41,024 nucleotides of DNA from a bacterium (GTDB lineage: Bacteria > Patescibacteriota > Minisyncoccia > UBA6257 > 02-FULL-45-10c), in contig JAUYKI010000002.1 of NCBI GenBank assembly GCA_030700025.1, positions 1 through 41,024 on the forward strand, given 5' to 3'. A program made the position numbers and the translations under genes. Below the pieces are notes generated by a model. It was not told the origin of the DNA. It made no database searches and saw nothing but the letters and a program-made list of their open reading frames with translations. Within the stretch, counting starts at the first letter, position 1; each line of letters opens with the position of its first letter. Positions 21,730 to 29,301 of this stretch are shown here, one piece after another.

Positions 21730-22404
21730 ATGTCTGTATTTATCAGTTTTCTAAAAAAATTACTTATTAGTTCCTATATTGCCACCGCGAGCGTGTCTCC
21801 GAGCGTCCCAAGCCTGCCTGCCGACAGGCAGGCGCCCCTTAGCGTGTCTGGGGCGTCTTTAATTGAGGTAACGGGCCAAACTCGTGAAATAGCCAGGAGC
21901 GTCAAAATGGACGTCCCAAAGGTGCCTTTTTACTCGCAATTTGCCGATATTTCCGACCCGAAATGGCAAGGGTTGGGCTGTGGCGTCGCCAGCTTGGCTA
22001 TGCTTATTGAGTTTTATAAACCGGGTATTGTTAACGTTGATAATCTGCTTCAAGAAGGTATTAATGCCGGAGCGTTTATTCCGGGCGCCGGATGGTCGCA
22101 TAACGGCTTAGTTCTGATTGCCAACAAATATGGCTTGCGAGGTTCCACCCAGGATTTATCTAAATTAGATTCCGACGCCACCCTTGCTCAATTGGAAGAA
22201 CTTTTAAACGAGGGCCCAGTTATAGCATCAGTGCATTATAAATTGGAACCGGGAAATCCAATCCCCCATCTTATTGTTGTCAACGGAATTAAGGACGGCC
22301 TGGTTTATTTTAACGACCCGGCTTCAGCCTTTGGCGGAAAAACTATTTCCGTCCAAGATTTTATGAAAGCGTGGAAAAAAAGAATTATTGTGGTCAGGCC
22401 TTAA
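21730..22404 (+). CDS. C39-like cysteine peptidase domain protein, secreted
   Basis: 224 residues. An N-terminal hydrophobic segment (about 3-20) is a likely signal. After a variable Ser/Pro-rich linker the peptidase C39-like domain begins with VPKVPFYSQF. Catalytic Cys84 lies in GLGCGVASLAML, His180 in PIPHLIVVNG, and Asn195-Asp196 in VYFNDPAS. Without an ABC transporter fusion it belongs to the stand-alone C39_2 class; targets are unknown (peptide or wall cross-bridge). The ATG at 21730 is used since the earlier in-frame TTG at 21694 is part of the -35 box. The linker contains a 22-bp palindrome. Confidence 0.82.
   Translation: MSVFISFLKKLLISSYIATASVSPSVPSLPADRQAPLSVSGASLIEVTGQTREIARSVKMDVPKVPFYSQFADISDPKWQGLGCGVASLAMLIEFYKPGIVNVDNLLQEGINAGAFIPGAGWSHNGLVLIANKYGLRGSTQDLSKLDSDATLAQLEELLNEGPVIASVHYKLEPGNPIPHLIVVNGIKDGLVYFNDPASAFGGKTISVQDFMKAWKKRIIVVRP
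21812..21833. repeat. Palindrome inside the C39-like gene
   Basis: GCCTGCCTG and CAGGCAGGC flank CCGA. It encodes the SLPADRQAP linker in frame. I recall such CCTGCCTGCC palindromes as abundant in some Parcubacteria genomes, which is memory rather than a search. Confidence 0.7.
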
Positions 22405-22410
22405 CAACCT

Positions 22411-22536
22411 CGGCTATATTTCTTTTCGGAAACAGAATAAATCAGCTTCAGCGGCTGATTTTTCTTCGCCCTCGGCGTATTTTGTGGTCCAAGCAAAATA
22501 CGCCTGCGGGATGTTCCTCAAAGAAACATAGCCCCG
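22411..22536. repeat. Inverted-repeat element, family A, copy 3
   Basis: Outer arms CGGCTATATTTCTTT (22411-22425) and AAAGAAACATAGCCCCG (22520-22536) are complementary and unique to this locus. The core is nearly identical to copy 1, except TTCAGCGG for TCCAGCGG in the first loop region. It starts 6 bp after the stop codon of the C39-like gene. Confidence 0.85.
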
Positions 22537-22617
22537 GTTTTTATTTGCGAATCTTGGATATTGAAAACCAATTCCTTCTTCGTACCGACCACAAGTGAAG
22601 GGGGTTTAGAAATTCTT

Positions 22618-22889
22618 GGAACCTATCCCAATAATATCTTCCAACCGCGATACTTGCCAATTTTCTTTAGAACCAGGCTTGAGGGCGAAGAATGTATAGA
22701 ATTATACATTTGAGCCCGAAAACGAAGTTATAAAGAAAATTGGCCGTATCCCGTAGGGTTGATGTCTAAATTGAAAATTTCGTTGTTTTGCCTCCTCGCT
22801 GTGGCTATGGCCACAAGCTCCTCGGCAGGCCTAGAAATTTTCAATTTATACTGGCAACGCGGTTAGGAAATATTATTGGGATAGGTTCT
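22618..22889. repeat. Large inverted-repeat element, family B, copy 2
   Basis: 272 bp, reverse orientation relative to copy 1. The 30-bp ends and the AAATTGAAAATTTC hairpin match copy 1 closely. The second hairpin has a different stem (GCCAATTTTCTTT/AAAGAAAATTGGC) and a different tip (AATGTATA...TATACATT), but the same overall plan and shared internal words (TAACTTCGTT, TTCTTCGCCCTC in reverse). No ORF. Confidence 0.88.
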
Positions 22890-22899
22890 GGAGCGAATA

Positions 22900-22939
22900 G
22901 CAAAATACCGGGTGCCCGCGTTGCAGGGCGGTATTTTGC
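22900..22939. repeat. Isolated hairpin
   Basis: GCAAAATACCG pairs with CGGTATTTTGC, with GGTGCCC and GGGC inside. It follows the family B element by 10 bp. From 22940 to 23044 I see nothing beyond a weak hairpin near 22960-22990 and AT-rich DNA before the next start codon. Confidence 0.6.
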
Positions 22940-23044
22940 GTAGATGAGTGAATTAGAATTTCTGCGACCGGATACGGGTCGGGTAGAAGAAGGGATTGGT
23001 TAATATATGAGCAAAAAAATAAGATTTCTGTTATTATTATTTTT

Positions 23045-23533
23045 ATGACCTTGACCACTCACGCGATAGTCGGAGCCGCGGCGGCTCAAATTTTTCCCTC
23101 CCAGCCTTGGCTGGCTTTTTTTGCCGGATTTATCAGCCATTTTATAATTGACACCATCCCCCACCGCGACTATTCGCTTTCTTCCTTAACCGAAAGCGCC
23201 GACGATCCGCTAGCGGCCGACATGGCTATTAATAAAAATTCTATTAAGGATTTTTTAAAAGTCGGTTTTGACGCTTCTTTGGGAATCGTTCTGGCCAGCT
23301 TTATTTTTACTAATTTTTATGAATCCACTTTATTACTGGCAATTATCGGAGCGGTTGGCGGGATTGTTCCGGATGGCCTTCAATTCGCTTATTGGAAAAT
23401 GAGAATTGAGCCTTTAAAATCACTTCAGCGTTTTCACATCTGGATTCAACGGCATAGCCCGCTGAATGTTCCTTGGTTAACCAGTTTGTCGCATCAGGCC
23501 TTAATAATCGCGGTAATTTTGTCATTAATTTAA
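23045..23533 (+). CDS. Hypothetical membrane protein with His/Asp motif (162 aa)
   Basis: Integral membrane protein with hydrophobic segments near residues 5-35, 70-90, 95-112 and 148-162. Conserved-looking polar residues are TTHAIVGAA at the start and HFIIDTIPHRDY (His, Asp, His, Asp) in the second helix region. This is similar in style to the membrane-bound metal-dependent hydrolases of the YdjM/DUF457 type, which keep His and Asp at such positions. The match is by pattern only. No Shine-Dalgarno sequence is visible before the ATG. Confidence 0.65.
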   Translation: MTLTTHAIVGAAAAQIFPSQPWLAFFAGFISHFIIDTIPHRDYSLSSLTESADDPLAADMAINKNSIKDFLKVGFDASLGIVLASFIFTNFYESTLLLAIIGAVGGIVPDGLQFAYWKMRIEPLKSLQRFHIWIQRHSPLNVPWLTSLSHQALIIAVILSLI

Positions 23534-23579
23534 CCAAATTATCATTTAGACTTATCCACTTTTGAGCCACCGGCTGGAA

Positions 23580-23608
23580 TTGACGCCAGGCGGTTTTTTT
23601 TGTAAAAT
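23580..23608 (+). promoter_or_regulatory. Promoter of the leucine-dehydrogenase-like gene
   Basis: TTGACG (23580-23585), 17 nt, TAAAAT (23603-23608). Leader of about 45 nt ends in AAAGGAG. Confidence 0.7.
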
Positions 23609-23660
23609 ACGGCTATCTCAGCCCTTTGAAAAAGTTTTTAAAAAAAGAAAGGAGACAGCC

Positions 23661-24731
23661 ATGGAAGACTACGAACGAATTCTTTACTTTACCGATGCTT
23701 CGGTAAATTTGAAGGGATTTATCGTCGTGCATAGCTCAAAGTTCGGACCGGCAATCGGCGGAACCAGAATGCGCCCCTACCCCACTGAAGATGACGCGCT
23801 GGAAGACGCGCAGCGGCTGGCAAAGGCAATGACTAATAAAGCGGCGGCGGCGGGATTGAATCTCGGCGGCGGAAAAGCAGTAATTATCGGCGATCCTAAA
23901 AGCCAGAAAACTGAAGCTTTACTCATGGCTTATGGCGAAATTATAAATGAATTGGGCGGCCGGTACATTACCGCTGAAGATATTGGAATCGGCGTTGATG
24001 ACCTGGCGGTCATTAAGCGCTCCACCAAATGGGTAGTTGGCTGTTCGGAAAAAGACGGCGGTTCCGGCGATTCCGCTCCACCTACCGCTTTGGGAGTTTT
24101 GCTTGGAATGCGAGCCGCGGCAGAAGAACTTTTCGGCCCTTCCGGACTAAAAGGACGGCATGTTGCGATTCAGGGGCTCGGCAAAGTTGGCTATGCCCTG
24201 GCGAAGACCTTATATAAGATGGGTGTCCGGTTAACTGTTGCTGATGTAAATGAAGAGGTGACGAAGCTCGCCGAAAAAGAATTCAATGCGACAGTCGTGA
24301 ATACTATGAGAATCCATTCTGTTGATGCTGACATTTTTTCTCCTTGCGCTGTTGGAAACGCGATCAATCATGAGAATATGGCCGGCATTCGGGCAAGAAT
24401 CATTGCCGGTTCCGCCAATAATCAATTAGAGGACGAATGTTCTGACGCGGCCTTCCTGCATAGCAAGAAAATCTTGTACGTCCCTGATTTCTTGCTGAAT
24501 GCCGGCGGTTTAATCCACGTTTCTGAAGAATTGCATCCGAGCGGTTTCAACCGCCAGCGGGCATTGTGGCAAGTAGCGCAAATTTACGGGCGAGTTAAGT
24601 CCGTGGTGCGCGAAGTAATGACTAATCAGGATACTATGGTTTCTACTACCCAAATCGTTAACAGGATCGTAGGTAAGCGGTTGGGCTCGCCAGAGCTGGT
24701 TGTTCCTCCCGGAGATTTCTTCGGCTGTTAA
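23661..24731 (+). CDS. Leucine/Glu/Phe/Val dehydrogenase family enzyme
   Basis: NAD-dependent oxidative deamination of a branched-chain amino acid to its 2-oxo acid, or the reverse amination. IGGTRMRPYPTEDDALEDA lies at residues about 32-50. The two catalytic lysines are Lys60 (MTNKAAAAGLNLGGGK) and Lys72. RYITAEDIGIGVDDL and the Rossmann GLGKVG (about 180) fit leucine dehydrogenase better than glutamate dehydrogenase. The 356-residue length also agrees. Start set by AAAGGAG 8 nt before ATG 23661. Stand-alone gene with its own promoter and terminator. Confidence 0.9.
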   Translation: MEDYERILYFTDASVNLKGFIVVHSSKFGPAIGGTRMRPYPTEDDALEDAQRLAKAMTNKAAAAGLNLGGGKAVIIGDPKSQKTEALLMAYGEIINELGGRYITAEDIGIGVDDLAVIKRSTKWVVGCSEKDGGSGDSAPPTALGVLLGMRAAAEELFGPSGLKGRHVAIQGLGKVGYALAKTLYKMGVRLTVADVNEEVTKLAEKEFNATVVNTMRIHSVDADIFSPCAVGNAINHENMAGIRARIIAGSANNQLEDECSDAAFLHSKKILYVPDFLLNAGGLIHVSEELHPSGFNRQRALWQVAQIYGRVKSVVREVMTNQDTMVSTTQIVNRIVGKRLGSPELVVPPGDFFGC

Positions 24732-24741
24732 AATATTCCCC

Positions 24742-24815
24742 GATCCCTCACTCTTACGAAAGCTAACTCGCCATATCCGATCCCTCACTCTTACGAAAGC
24801 TAACTCGCCATATCT
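24742..24815. repeat. Tandem 37-bp repeat, two copies plus a partial third
   Basis: Units 24742-24778 and 24779-24815 are identical except at the last base. Each begins GATCCCTCACTCTTACGAAA and ends CTAACTCGCCATATC. A third, diverged unit starts at 24816 and runs into a terminator hairpin. There are no spacers, so this is not a CRISPR array. The CCCTCACTCTT word is also found near 2262, 12050, 39425 and 40145. Confidence 0.9.
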
Positions 24816-24817
24816 GG

Positions 24818-24850
24818 TCCCTCACTTTTATATAAGAGTGAGGGATTTTT
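24818..24850 (+). terminator. Terminator after the leucine-dehydrogenase-like gene
   Basis: TCCCTCACTTT (24818-24828) pairs with AGAGTGAGGGA (24835-24845), followed by TTTTTAATTTT. A second related hairpin CACTTTCG/TAAAAGTG follows at 24856-24873. Confidence 0.75.
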
Positions 24851-24912
24851 AATTTTCACTTTCGTAAAAGTGAGGGAGGGTTTTTATTTATCTAGGGCCG
24901 AGAAAAACTAAT

Positions 24913-25821
24913 TTAAATTTTTAGGTATTTTCTAACCGCTAATCCGCTGGAAACTGTTCCCAAGACCACGCCGAAAGCGGTTTGGTACAAAAATAAACTG
25001 AATAAATTGGAATAGAAATAACCGGAGAAATTCATTTCCGGAATCAAGGCGTTAATATACGGAGCGGCAAGGGAAACGGCCGGCGCCGCCAAAATTAAGC
25101 TGATAACCGCCGCTAGGATTCCATAAAGGACGCCTTGGAAGATATAAGGCCCGCGAATGAATTTATTTGGCGCACCCACTAAGCGCATAATCCCAATCTC
25201 ATCCCGTGAGGAATAAATAGCCAGCATGATGGTATTTAAAGTAACTAAAACTGAAACGATGGCCAGGGTTAACGTTAAAACAATTCCGCCTTTTTGTCCG
25301 GTATCAACGATGGAAGCCAGGCGGTTAATTACCAATTGGTTCTGGTTGTAAGTAACCTGTTCTATATAATTACTAAGATTTTGATTATTTAAATAAGACG
25401 CGATTGCCGGATATTGGCGGGGGTCATTAGCTTTAATATTTAATGAAGCGGAAAGCGGATTTTCGTCTAAAATGCTGATGGCTTGGCTAATGGTTTGGTC
25501 ATTTTTATGCCTTTCCTGGAATAATTCAAGAGCTTGGTCTCGGGAGATATATTCTACGGTTTTGACCTCGGTTAAACTTTCCAAAGACCGCTTAACTTTT
25601 AAAACATCATCTTCTTTGGTATCAATTTTAAAATAAACGCTGATATCAATTTTATCTTTTAAAACATCCAGCGCCGAACCGCTTAAAACGCTGAAAAATA
25701 TAAGATTTTCAAAAACAAAAAGTGCCAAAGTCATGACGGCCAAAGTGGCGGTGGAAAGCCATTTATTCCGCCAGAAATTCTGCAAACCGTATTTAATTAT
25801 GCGCGCTAAAGAAGTAGCCAT
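24913..25821 (-). CDS. ftsX: Cell-division protein FtsX
   Basis: Membrane partner of FtsE; the pair controls peptidoglycan hydrolases at the septum. 302 residues with helix 1 at about 22-45 and a periplasmic domain (about 50-165, with KSLESLTEVKTVEYISRDQA-like fold words). Three C-terminal helices follow and NTIMLAIYSSRDEIGIMRLVGA, which is split here as NTIMLAIYSS and RDEIGIMRLVGA, is the classic FtsX/MacB permease stretch. Start codon lies 24 nt after ftsE. Confidence 0.95.
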   Translation of the reverse strand: MATSLARIIKYGLQNFWRNKWLSTATLAVMTLALFVFENLIFFSVLSGSALDVLKDKIDISVYFKIDTKEDDVLKVKRSLESLTEVKTVEYISRDQALELFQERHKNDQTISQAISILDENPLSASLNIKANDPRQYPAIASYLNNQNLSNYIEQVTYNQNQLVINRLASIVDTGQKGGIVLTLTLAIVSVLVTLNTIMLAIYSSRDEIGIMRLVGAPNKFIRGPYIFQGVLYGILAAVISLILAAPAVSLAAPYINALIPEMNFSGYFYSNLFSLFLYQTAFGVVLGTVSSGLAVRKYLKI

Positions 25822-25844
25822 GTAATTTAGTTATTAGTTAATAG

Positions 25845-26528
25845 TTACGCTAGTACGTACTTACCCTGTTCTTCATCTCTAATTATTTTACCATTATCCA
25901 AAGTAATTACCCGCCGGCGCAAATGATTAACCACTTCCCGGTTATGGGTTACCAACATAACCGTGGTGCCCAGCTCGTTAATTTTTAAAATCAGTTTTAT
26001 AATTTCCGCCGAATTAATCGGGTCTAAATTGCCGGTCGGTTCATCCGCTACTAAAAGAGCCGGCCGGTGGACCAAGGCGCGGGCAATGGCGGTGCGCTGT
26101 TTTTCTCCGCCGGAAAGTTCGTGGGGAAAATTATAAGCCCGGTGCGCCAAACCTACCATGTCTAACACTTGCGGAACCAATTCATCAATATTAGCTTGCG
26201 CCCGGCCTTCTACTTCCAGGGCAAAGGCAACGTTTTCATAAACATTTTTAGTCGGCAGCAGCCGGAAATCCTGGAAAACAATACCGATATTCCGCCTAAG
26301 CTGGGGCATTTCCCGCGGCCCTAGCTTATTTACCTCATAGGCGCCGAAAAATACCCGTCCTTTGCTGGGTTTTTCTTCGCCGGTCAGTAATTTTACTATC
26401 GTGGATTTGCCAGCCCCATTTTTGCCCACCACTGATACAAATTCATTTGGTTTAAGGGAAAAATTAACACTGTCTAGGGCTATTGAATCCCCGCTATATA
26501 CCTTAGAAACGTTTTGAAAAACAACCAT
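25845..26528 (-). CDS. ftsE: Cell-division ATP-binding protein FtsE
   Basis: ABC-type ATPase on the cytoplasmic side of FtsX. Walker [10 protein letters not shown] (residues 35-43), signature LSGGEKQ (about 138-144), Walker [13 protein letters not shown], and switch His in VTHNRE. 227 residues is standard. The order prfB-ftsE-ftsX is conserved in many bacteria. Confidence 0.96.
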   Translation of the reverse strand: MVVFQNVSKVYSGDSIALDSVNFSLKPNEFVSVVGKNGAGKSTIVKLLTGEEKPSKGRVFFGAYEVNKLGPREMPQLRRNIGIVFQDFRLLPTKNVYENVAFALEVEGRAQANIDELVPQVLDMVGLAHRAYNFPHELSGGEKQRTAIARALVHRPALLVADEPTGNLDPINSAEIIKLILKINELGTTVMLVTHNREVVNHLRRRVITLDNGKIIRDEEQGKYVLA

Positions 26529-26555
26529 AATTAAGCTACTAGTTACCTAGTGAAC

Positions 26556-27284
26556 TTACTTTAATTGTAGCTCGGCATTGATGAATTTATCAAGGTCGCC
26601 GGCCAGAACTTTGTCCGGCTGATGGCTTTCCACCTTGGTTCGGTGGTCTTTAACCATTTGGTACGGGTGAAGCACGTAGGAACGGATTTGGCTTCCCCAT
26701 TCCGGCTTAACCTGGGTACGCAAGTTTTTCAGCTCTTTTTCCTGTTTTTCTTCCATTAATTTAAAAAGCTTGGCTTTTAATAGAGCGGTGGCTTTTTCCC
26801 GATTTTGCAGCTGGCTTCTTTCCACTTGCGAAGCCGAAGCTAGGCCCGTTGGCAAATGAATTACCCGGACCGCGGTTTCCCGCTTATTGACGTTTTGGCC
26901 GCCCGGCCCGCTGGAGCGCGACATTTCTACGCGCAGATCTTCCGGCGGTATGTTTATTTTTTTTAAATCCATTTCCGGCATTTCAGGTAAAACTTCCACT
27001 AGGGCAAAAGAGGTGTGGCGCAATTGTTTGGAATCAAACGGCGAAATCCGGACCAGGCGATGCACCCCGATCTCTTTTTTTAAAGTTCCATAGGCGTATT
27101 CTCCGCGGACGTCAATCGCCCGATCGTCAATTAAAACGGTTTTCCAACCGCGTTTTTCCGCGTACTTTACGTACATTTTTAAAAGCATATTCGCCCAGTC
27201 TTTGGCGTCCTCGCCCCCCACTCCTGGAAAAATGCTGATATGCGCGTGATTTTTATCGTATTTTCCGGTTAATGATTCAAACAT
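26556..27284 (-). CDS. prfB: Peptide chain release factor 2, lacking domain 1
   Basis: Recognises UGA and UAA and releases the finished peptide. The SPF recognition tripeptide (residues 81-83) and the GGQ loop (128-130, in SSGPGGQNVNKRETAV) are intact, as is the C-terminal region. The first possible in-frame ATG after the tRNA gene is 27284, giving 242 residues. Standard RF2 has about 365, so the N-terminal domain (about 110-120 residues) is missing. Only 12 nt separate the ATG from tRNA-Thr, leaving no room for it or for the usual autoregulatory frameshift. Confidence 0.93.
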   Translation of the reverse strand: MFESLTGKYDKNHAHISIFPGVGGEDAKDWANMLLKMYVKYAEKRGWKTVLIDDRAIDVRGEYAYGTLKKEIGVHRLVRISPFDSKQLRHTSFALVEVLPEMPEMDLKKINIPPEDLRVEMSRSSGPGGQNVNKRETAVRVIHLPTGLASASQVERSQLQNREKATALLKAKLFKLMEEKQEKELKNLRTQVKPEWGSQIRSYVLHPYQMVKDHRTKVESHQPDKVLAGDLDKFINAELQLK

Positions 27285-27296
27285 AATTTTAGCGGG

Positions 27297-27367
27297 AGCC
27301 CCCTGACAGAATCGAACTGTCGTCTTTGCTTTACGAAAGCATTGCTCTGCCACTGAGCTAAGGAGGC
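27297..27367 (-). tRNA. tRNA-Thr (CGU)
   Basis: Acceptor GCCTCCT/AGGGGGC with one T-G pair, D arm GCTCAGTGGCAGAGC, and T arm GACAGTTCGATTCTGTC. Anticodon loop TTCGTAA reads CGT, giving Thr for ACG. The first anticodon-stem pair looks mismatched. No encoded CCA. It lies 12 nt upstream of prfB on the same strand and may be co-transcribed. Confidence 0.92.
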
Positions 27368-27373
27368 AATATT

Positions 27374-27402
27374 TTGTATATTATCAGGTTTTATGATATT
27401 TT
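27374..27402 (+). promoter_or_regulatory. Promoter of the 27452 gene
   Basis: TTGTAT (27374-27379), 17 nt, TATTTT (27397-27402). It is weaker than the other promoters of this class. Confidence 0.45.
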
Positions 27403-27451
27403 AAAAACAGTTATTTAAAATCAGCTCAAGGGGGCGAAAAAGGAGGATGGC

Positions 27452-28129
27452 ATGAATGAAGGCATTTTTACTTATACTAAGGCTCATTTAGCCGTGTTAT
27501 TTGAGGAACAACTTGCCATTCTTCAAGCCGCTTCCACCCAGATTGTCACTATATCCGCGCTGCTTAAGCAAAAAGAGGCGGTAATCGCGAAAGCCAGTGA
27601 AATGATCTTCGCGGAATCCTATATTCCTTTTATTCCGGTAATTCCTAGAGAATGGCGCACTCCCCTGGACCAAGTTGTTTTCTTACATGAAGAAAATAAA
27701 GGTTTTTGCAGAATAGAGTCGCAAGATATTTGGAATAACCAAGAAATGCCGCAAAAACCATATTACATTTTTAATGTGGAGGATGGAGCTGCTTTGCGCA
27801 GAGAAAATCCTAACGCGCATGAGCATCATTTAGATGAATCCGGCCGGCGATTTTTGACCGCGGAAGAAATTATCAATCTGGCTTTACAGGGCGAAGTATT
27901 GAGGCGCCATTGGCTGGTAGCTCCGGCGTCCGGCTGTCAAGCGCTGGCAGACGATGGCAGCATAGTTAAGGGCTGGCCATTTTTAGTTCGCGGTTCCCAT
28001 AGCGTCATTATGCAATGTGTTCACCCGAGTAATTTACAGAAAATGGCCTCGCGCTTTTCCTACGACTGGGGAGTTCCCACTTGCTTCAAAGAAAGTTATA
28101 ACAGTAATATAACTCCCGCGGCTGATTAA
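27452..28129 (+). CDS. Hypothetical protein (225 aa)
   Basis: Not firmly recognised. The N-terminal third is helical (LAVLFEEQLAILQAAS...). A region with YIPFIPVIPREWRTPLDQ and KPYYIFNVEDGAALR, then FLTAEEIINLALQ, resembles conserved uncharacterised proteins (possibly the DUF5701 type; recalled, not verified). There is a HEHH cluster at about residue 124 and four Cys in total, without a clear metal site. No signal or membrane segment, so probably cytoplasmic. Start is fixed by AAAGGAGG, and a terminator follows. Confidence 0.7.
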   Translation: MNEGIFTYTKAHLAVLFEEQLAILQAASTQIVTISALLKQKEAVIAKASEMIFAESYIPFIPVIPREWRTPLDQVVFLHEENKGFCRIESQDIWNNQEMPQKPYYIFNVEDGAALRRENPNAHEHHLDESGRRFLTAEEIINLALQGEVLRRHWLVAPASGCQALADDGSIVKGWPFLVRGSHSVIMQCVHPSNLQKMASRFSYDWGVPTCFKESYNSNITPAAD

Positions 28130-28154
28130 CCCACACACCTAATAAGTAAAGTTT

Positions 28155-28181
28155 AACTCGCCTAATTTGGCGAGTTTTTTA
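28155..28181 (+). terminator. Terminator after the 27452 gene
   Basis: AACTCGCC (28155-28162) pairs with GGCGAGTT (28169-28176), followed by TTTTATT. Confidence 0.85.
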
Positions 28182-28187
28182 TTTATG

Positions 28188-28258
28188 AGCGGGATACGAG
28201 AATCGAACTCGCGTCTCGACCTTGGGAAGGTCGCATACTGCCACTGTACTAATCCCGC
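28188..28258 (-). tRNA. tRNA-Gly (CCC)
   Basis: Acceptor GCGGGAT/ATCCCGC, anticodon stem CGACC/GGTCG with loop TTCCCAA reading CCC (Gly, GGG codon), and T arm GCGAGTTCGATTCTCGT. No encoded CCA. Confidence 0.95.
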
Positions 28259-28281
28259 GACACTATACCCGCAAGAATTCT

Positions 28282-28857
28282 TTATTGAGGTATTACTTGT
28301 TTTCCGTCCCAGCTGAAATTAGGGATTAAAATTATAACTCTAGCTTCTTGAGTAACGTCTTCCAGCCATTTATTAAAATCTTGTTTTTCCGAAAACATCC
28401 GCCCTTCCAGAATTTCCCGGTAGGCCTGCGCCAGCAAAACCTGTTTTTTAAAATCTTCCAAAGTTAAGCCATAGATCTCTTTAACCGCTTCTTCTAAACG
28501 AGGATTGGTTAATTCCTGGCTGATAATTTTTTCGGTTATTTGGTTTAGGTCTTTGCCTAATCTTTTCTTAGTCTCGTCAAAAACCAGCCAATCCACGATT
28601 AACTTATTTAAGGCGGCTCTTTTGATTTCCGTTTTAGACCCGGATTCTTTTAAAATTTCCGGATTGGATCCATAAGTCAGCAGGGCATTGTTAAAATAGC
28701 GGATAGCGGCGTTATAATTCTGGTCCAGATTATTGGCGCTGATCATATGAAAATTCACAAAAGCCACCGGATAAAAACCGTTATGGATAACGGAATAAAG
28801 CCCCAATCCGGAGCCGATTATTATTAGAAAAATTACTACAAAAAATCTATAAGACAT
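28282..28857 (-). CDS. SurA-N-like membrane-anchored protein
   Basis: 191 residues with an N-terminal helix (about 4-24), then a helical domain matching the SurA/PrsA chaperone N-region pattern (ALNKLIVDWLVFDETKKRLG, TLEDFKKQVLLAQAYREIL). No parvulin PPIase domain follows, so it would act as a chaperone-like protein only. CPR genomes often carry such proteins. It follows the FtsL/DivIC-like gene by 11 nt and lies before tRNA-Gly. Confidence 0.7.
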   Translation of the reverse strand: MSYRFFVVIFLIIIGSGLGLYSVIHNGFYPVAFVNFHMISANNLDQNYNAAIRYFNNALLTYGSNPEILKESGSKTEIKRAALNKLIVDWLVFDETKKRLGKDLNQITEKIISQELTNPRLEEAVKEIYGLTLEDFKKQVLLAQAYREILEGRMFSEKQDFNKWLEDVTQEARVIILIPNFSWDGKQVIPQ

Positions 28858-28868
28858 GCTTTAAATTT

Positions 28869-29144
28869 TTAATCACTGGTTTTGGGCGGAACAATAATTA
28901 TCAGCTTCTCGCCTGGCGCCTTATAATTTAACTTCTCTCTTAATTCTTTGGCAAGATTGCCGGCTTCGGCCAAATAGCTCAAATCCGCTTCTAAAACCGT
29001 ATTTTCCTTGGAAACGCCGGTTAGTTCAGTATTGATTTTAGATAAATTGCTTTCTAAGCTAAGATTCTGACCGTACAGCCTAAAAAGCTGAACGCCGACA
29101 GCTACTAATATAATAGATAAAATTATGGTGACGATGGATTTCAT
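28869..29144 (-). CDS. FtsL/DivIC-like septum protein
   Basis: 91 residues: short cytoplasmic start, one membrane helix (about 4-22), then a coiled coil (about 25-70, NLSLESNLSKINTEL... and ENTVLEADLSYL). A C-terminal strand KAPGEKLIIIVPP is typical of septum-formation initiator (DivIC/FtsB) proteins. It likely bridges division proteins in the envelope. Its start codon abuts the TIR element at 29145-29263. The family is short and low in information, so the call is by architecture. Confidence 0.75.
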   Translation of the reverse strand: MKSIVTIILSIILVAVGVQLFRLYGQNLSLESNLSKINTELTGVSKENTVLEADLSYLAEAGNLAKELREKLNYKAPGEKLIIIVPPKTSD

Positions 29145-29263
29145 CCCGTTAGAGGCAGACCATCTTTAGATGGTCGTAAATAGGCCGATTTAACCGCGAC
29201 TGATGTTTTATGTTTAAAATTTGTTTTAGCATAGATAGCTTAGGCTTAGTTGCCTCTAACGGG
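29145..29263. mobile_element. Start-codon-adjacent TIR element, copy 3
   Basis: 119 bp bounded by CCCGTTAGAGGCA and TGCCTCTAACGGG. A GACCATC/GATGGTC hairpin lies next to the end that touches the ATG of the DivIC-like gene. TCAT precedes the left end (29141-29144) and follows the right end after one A (29265-29268), a possible short target duplication. Confidence 0.82.
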
Positions 29264-29301
29264 ATCATTTTATTAGTTTAACATTAGAACCCGCTTCATC
29301 G

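Noticed and set aside
24742-24850. Repeats considered as a CRISPR remnant
   Set aside because: Units are directly adjacent without spacers, and they merge with a terminator hairpin; no cas gene is present.
27285-27353. Extension of prfB to 27353
   Set aside because: The extra 23 codons run through the tRNA-Thr gene and show no RF2 similarity.
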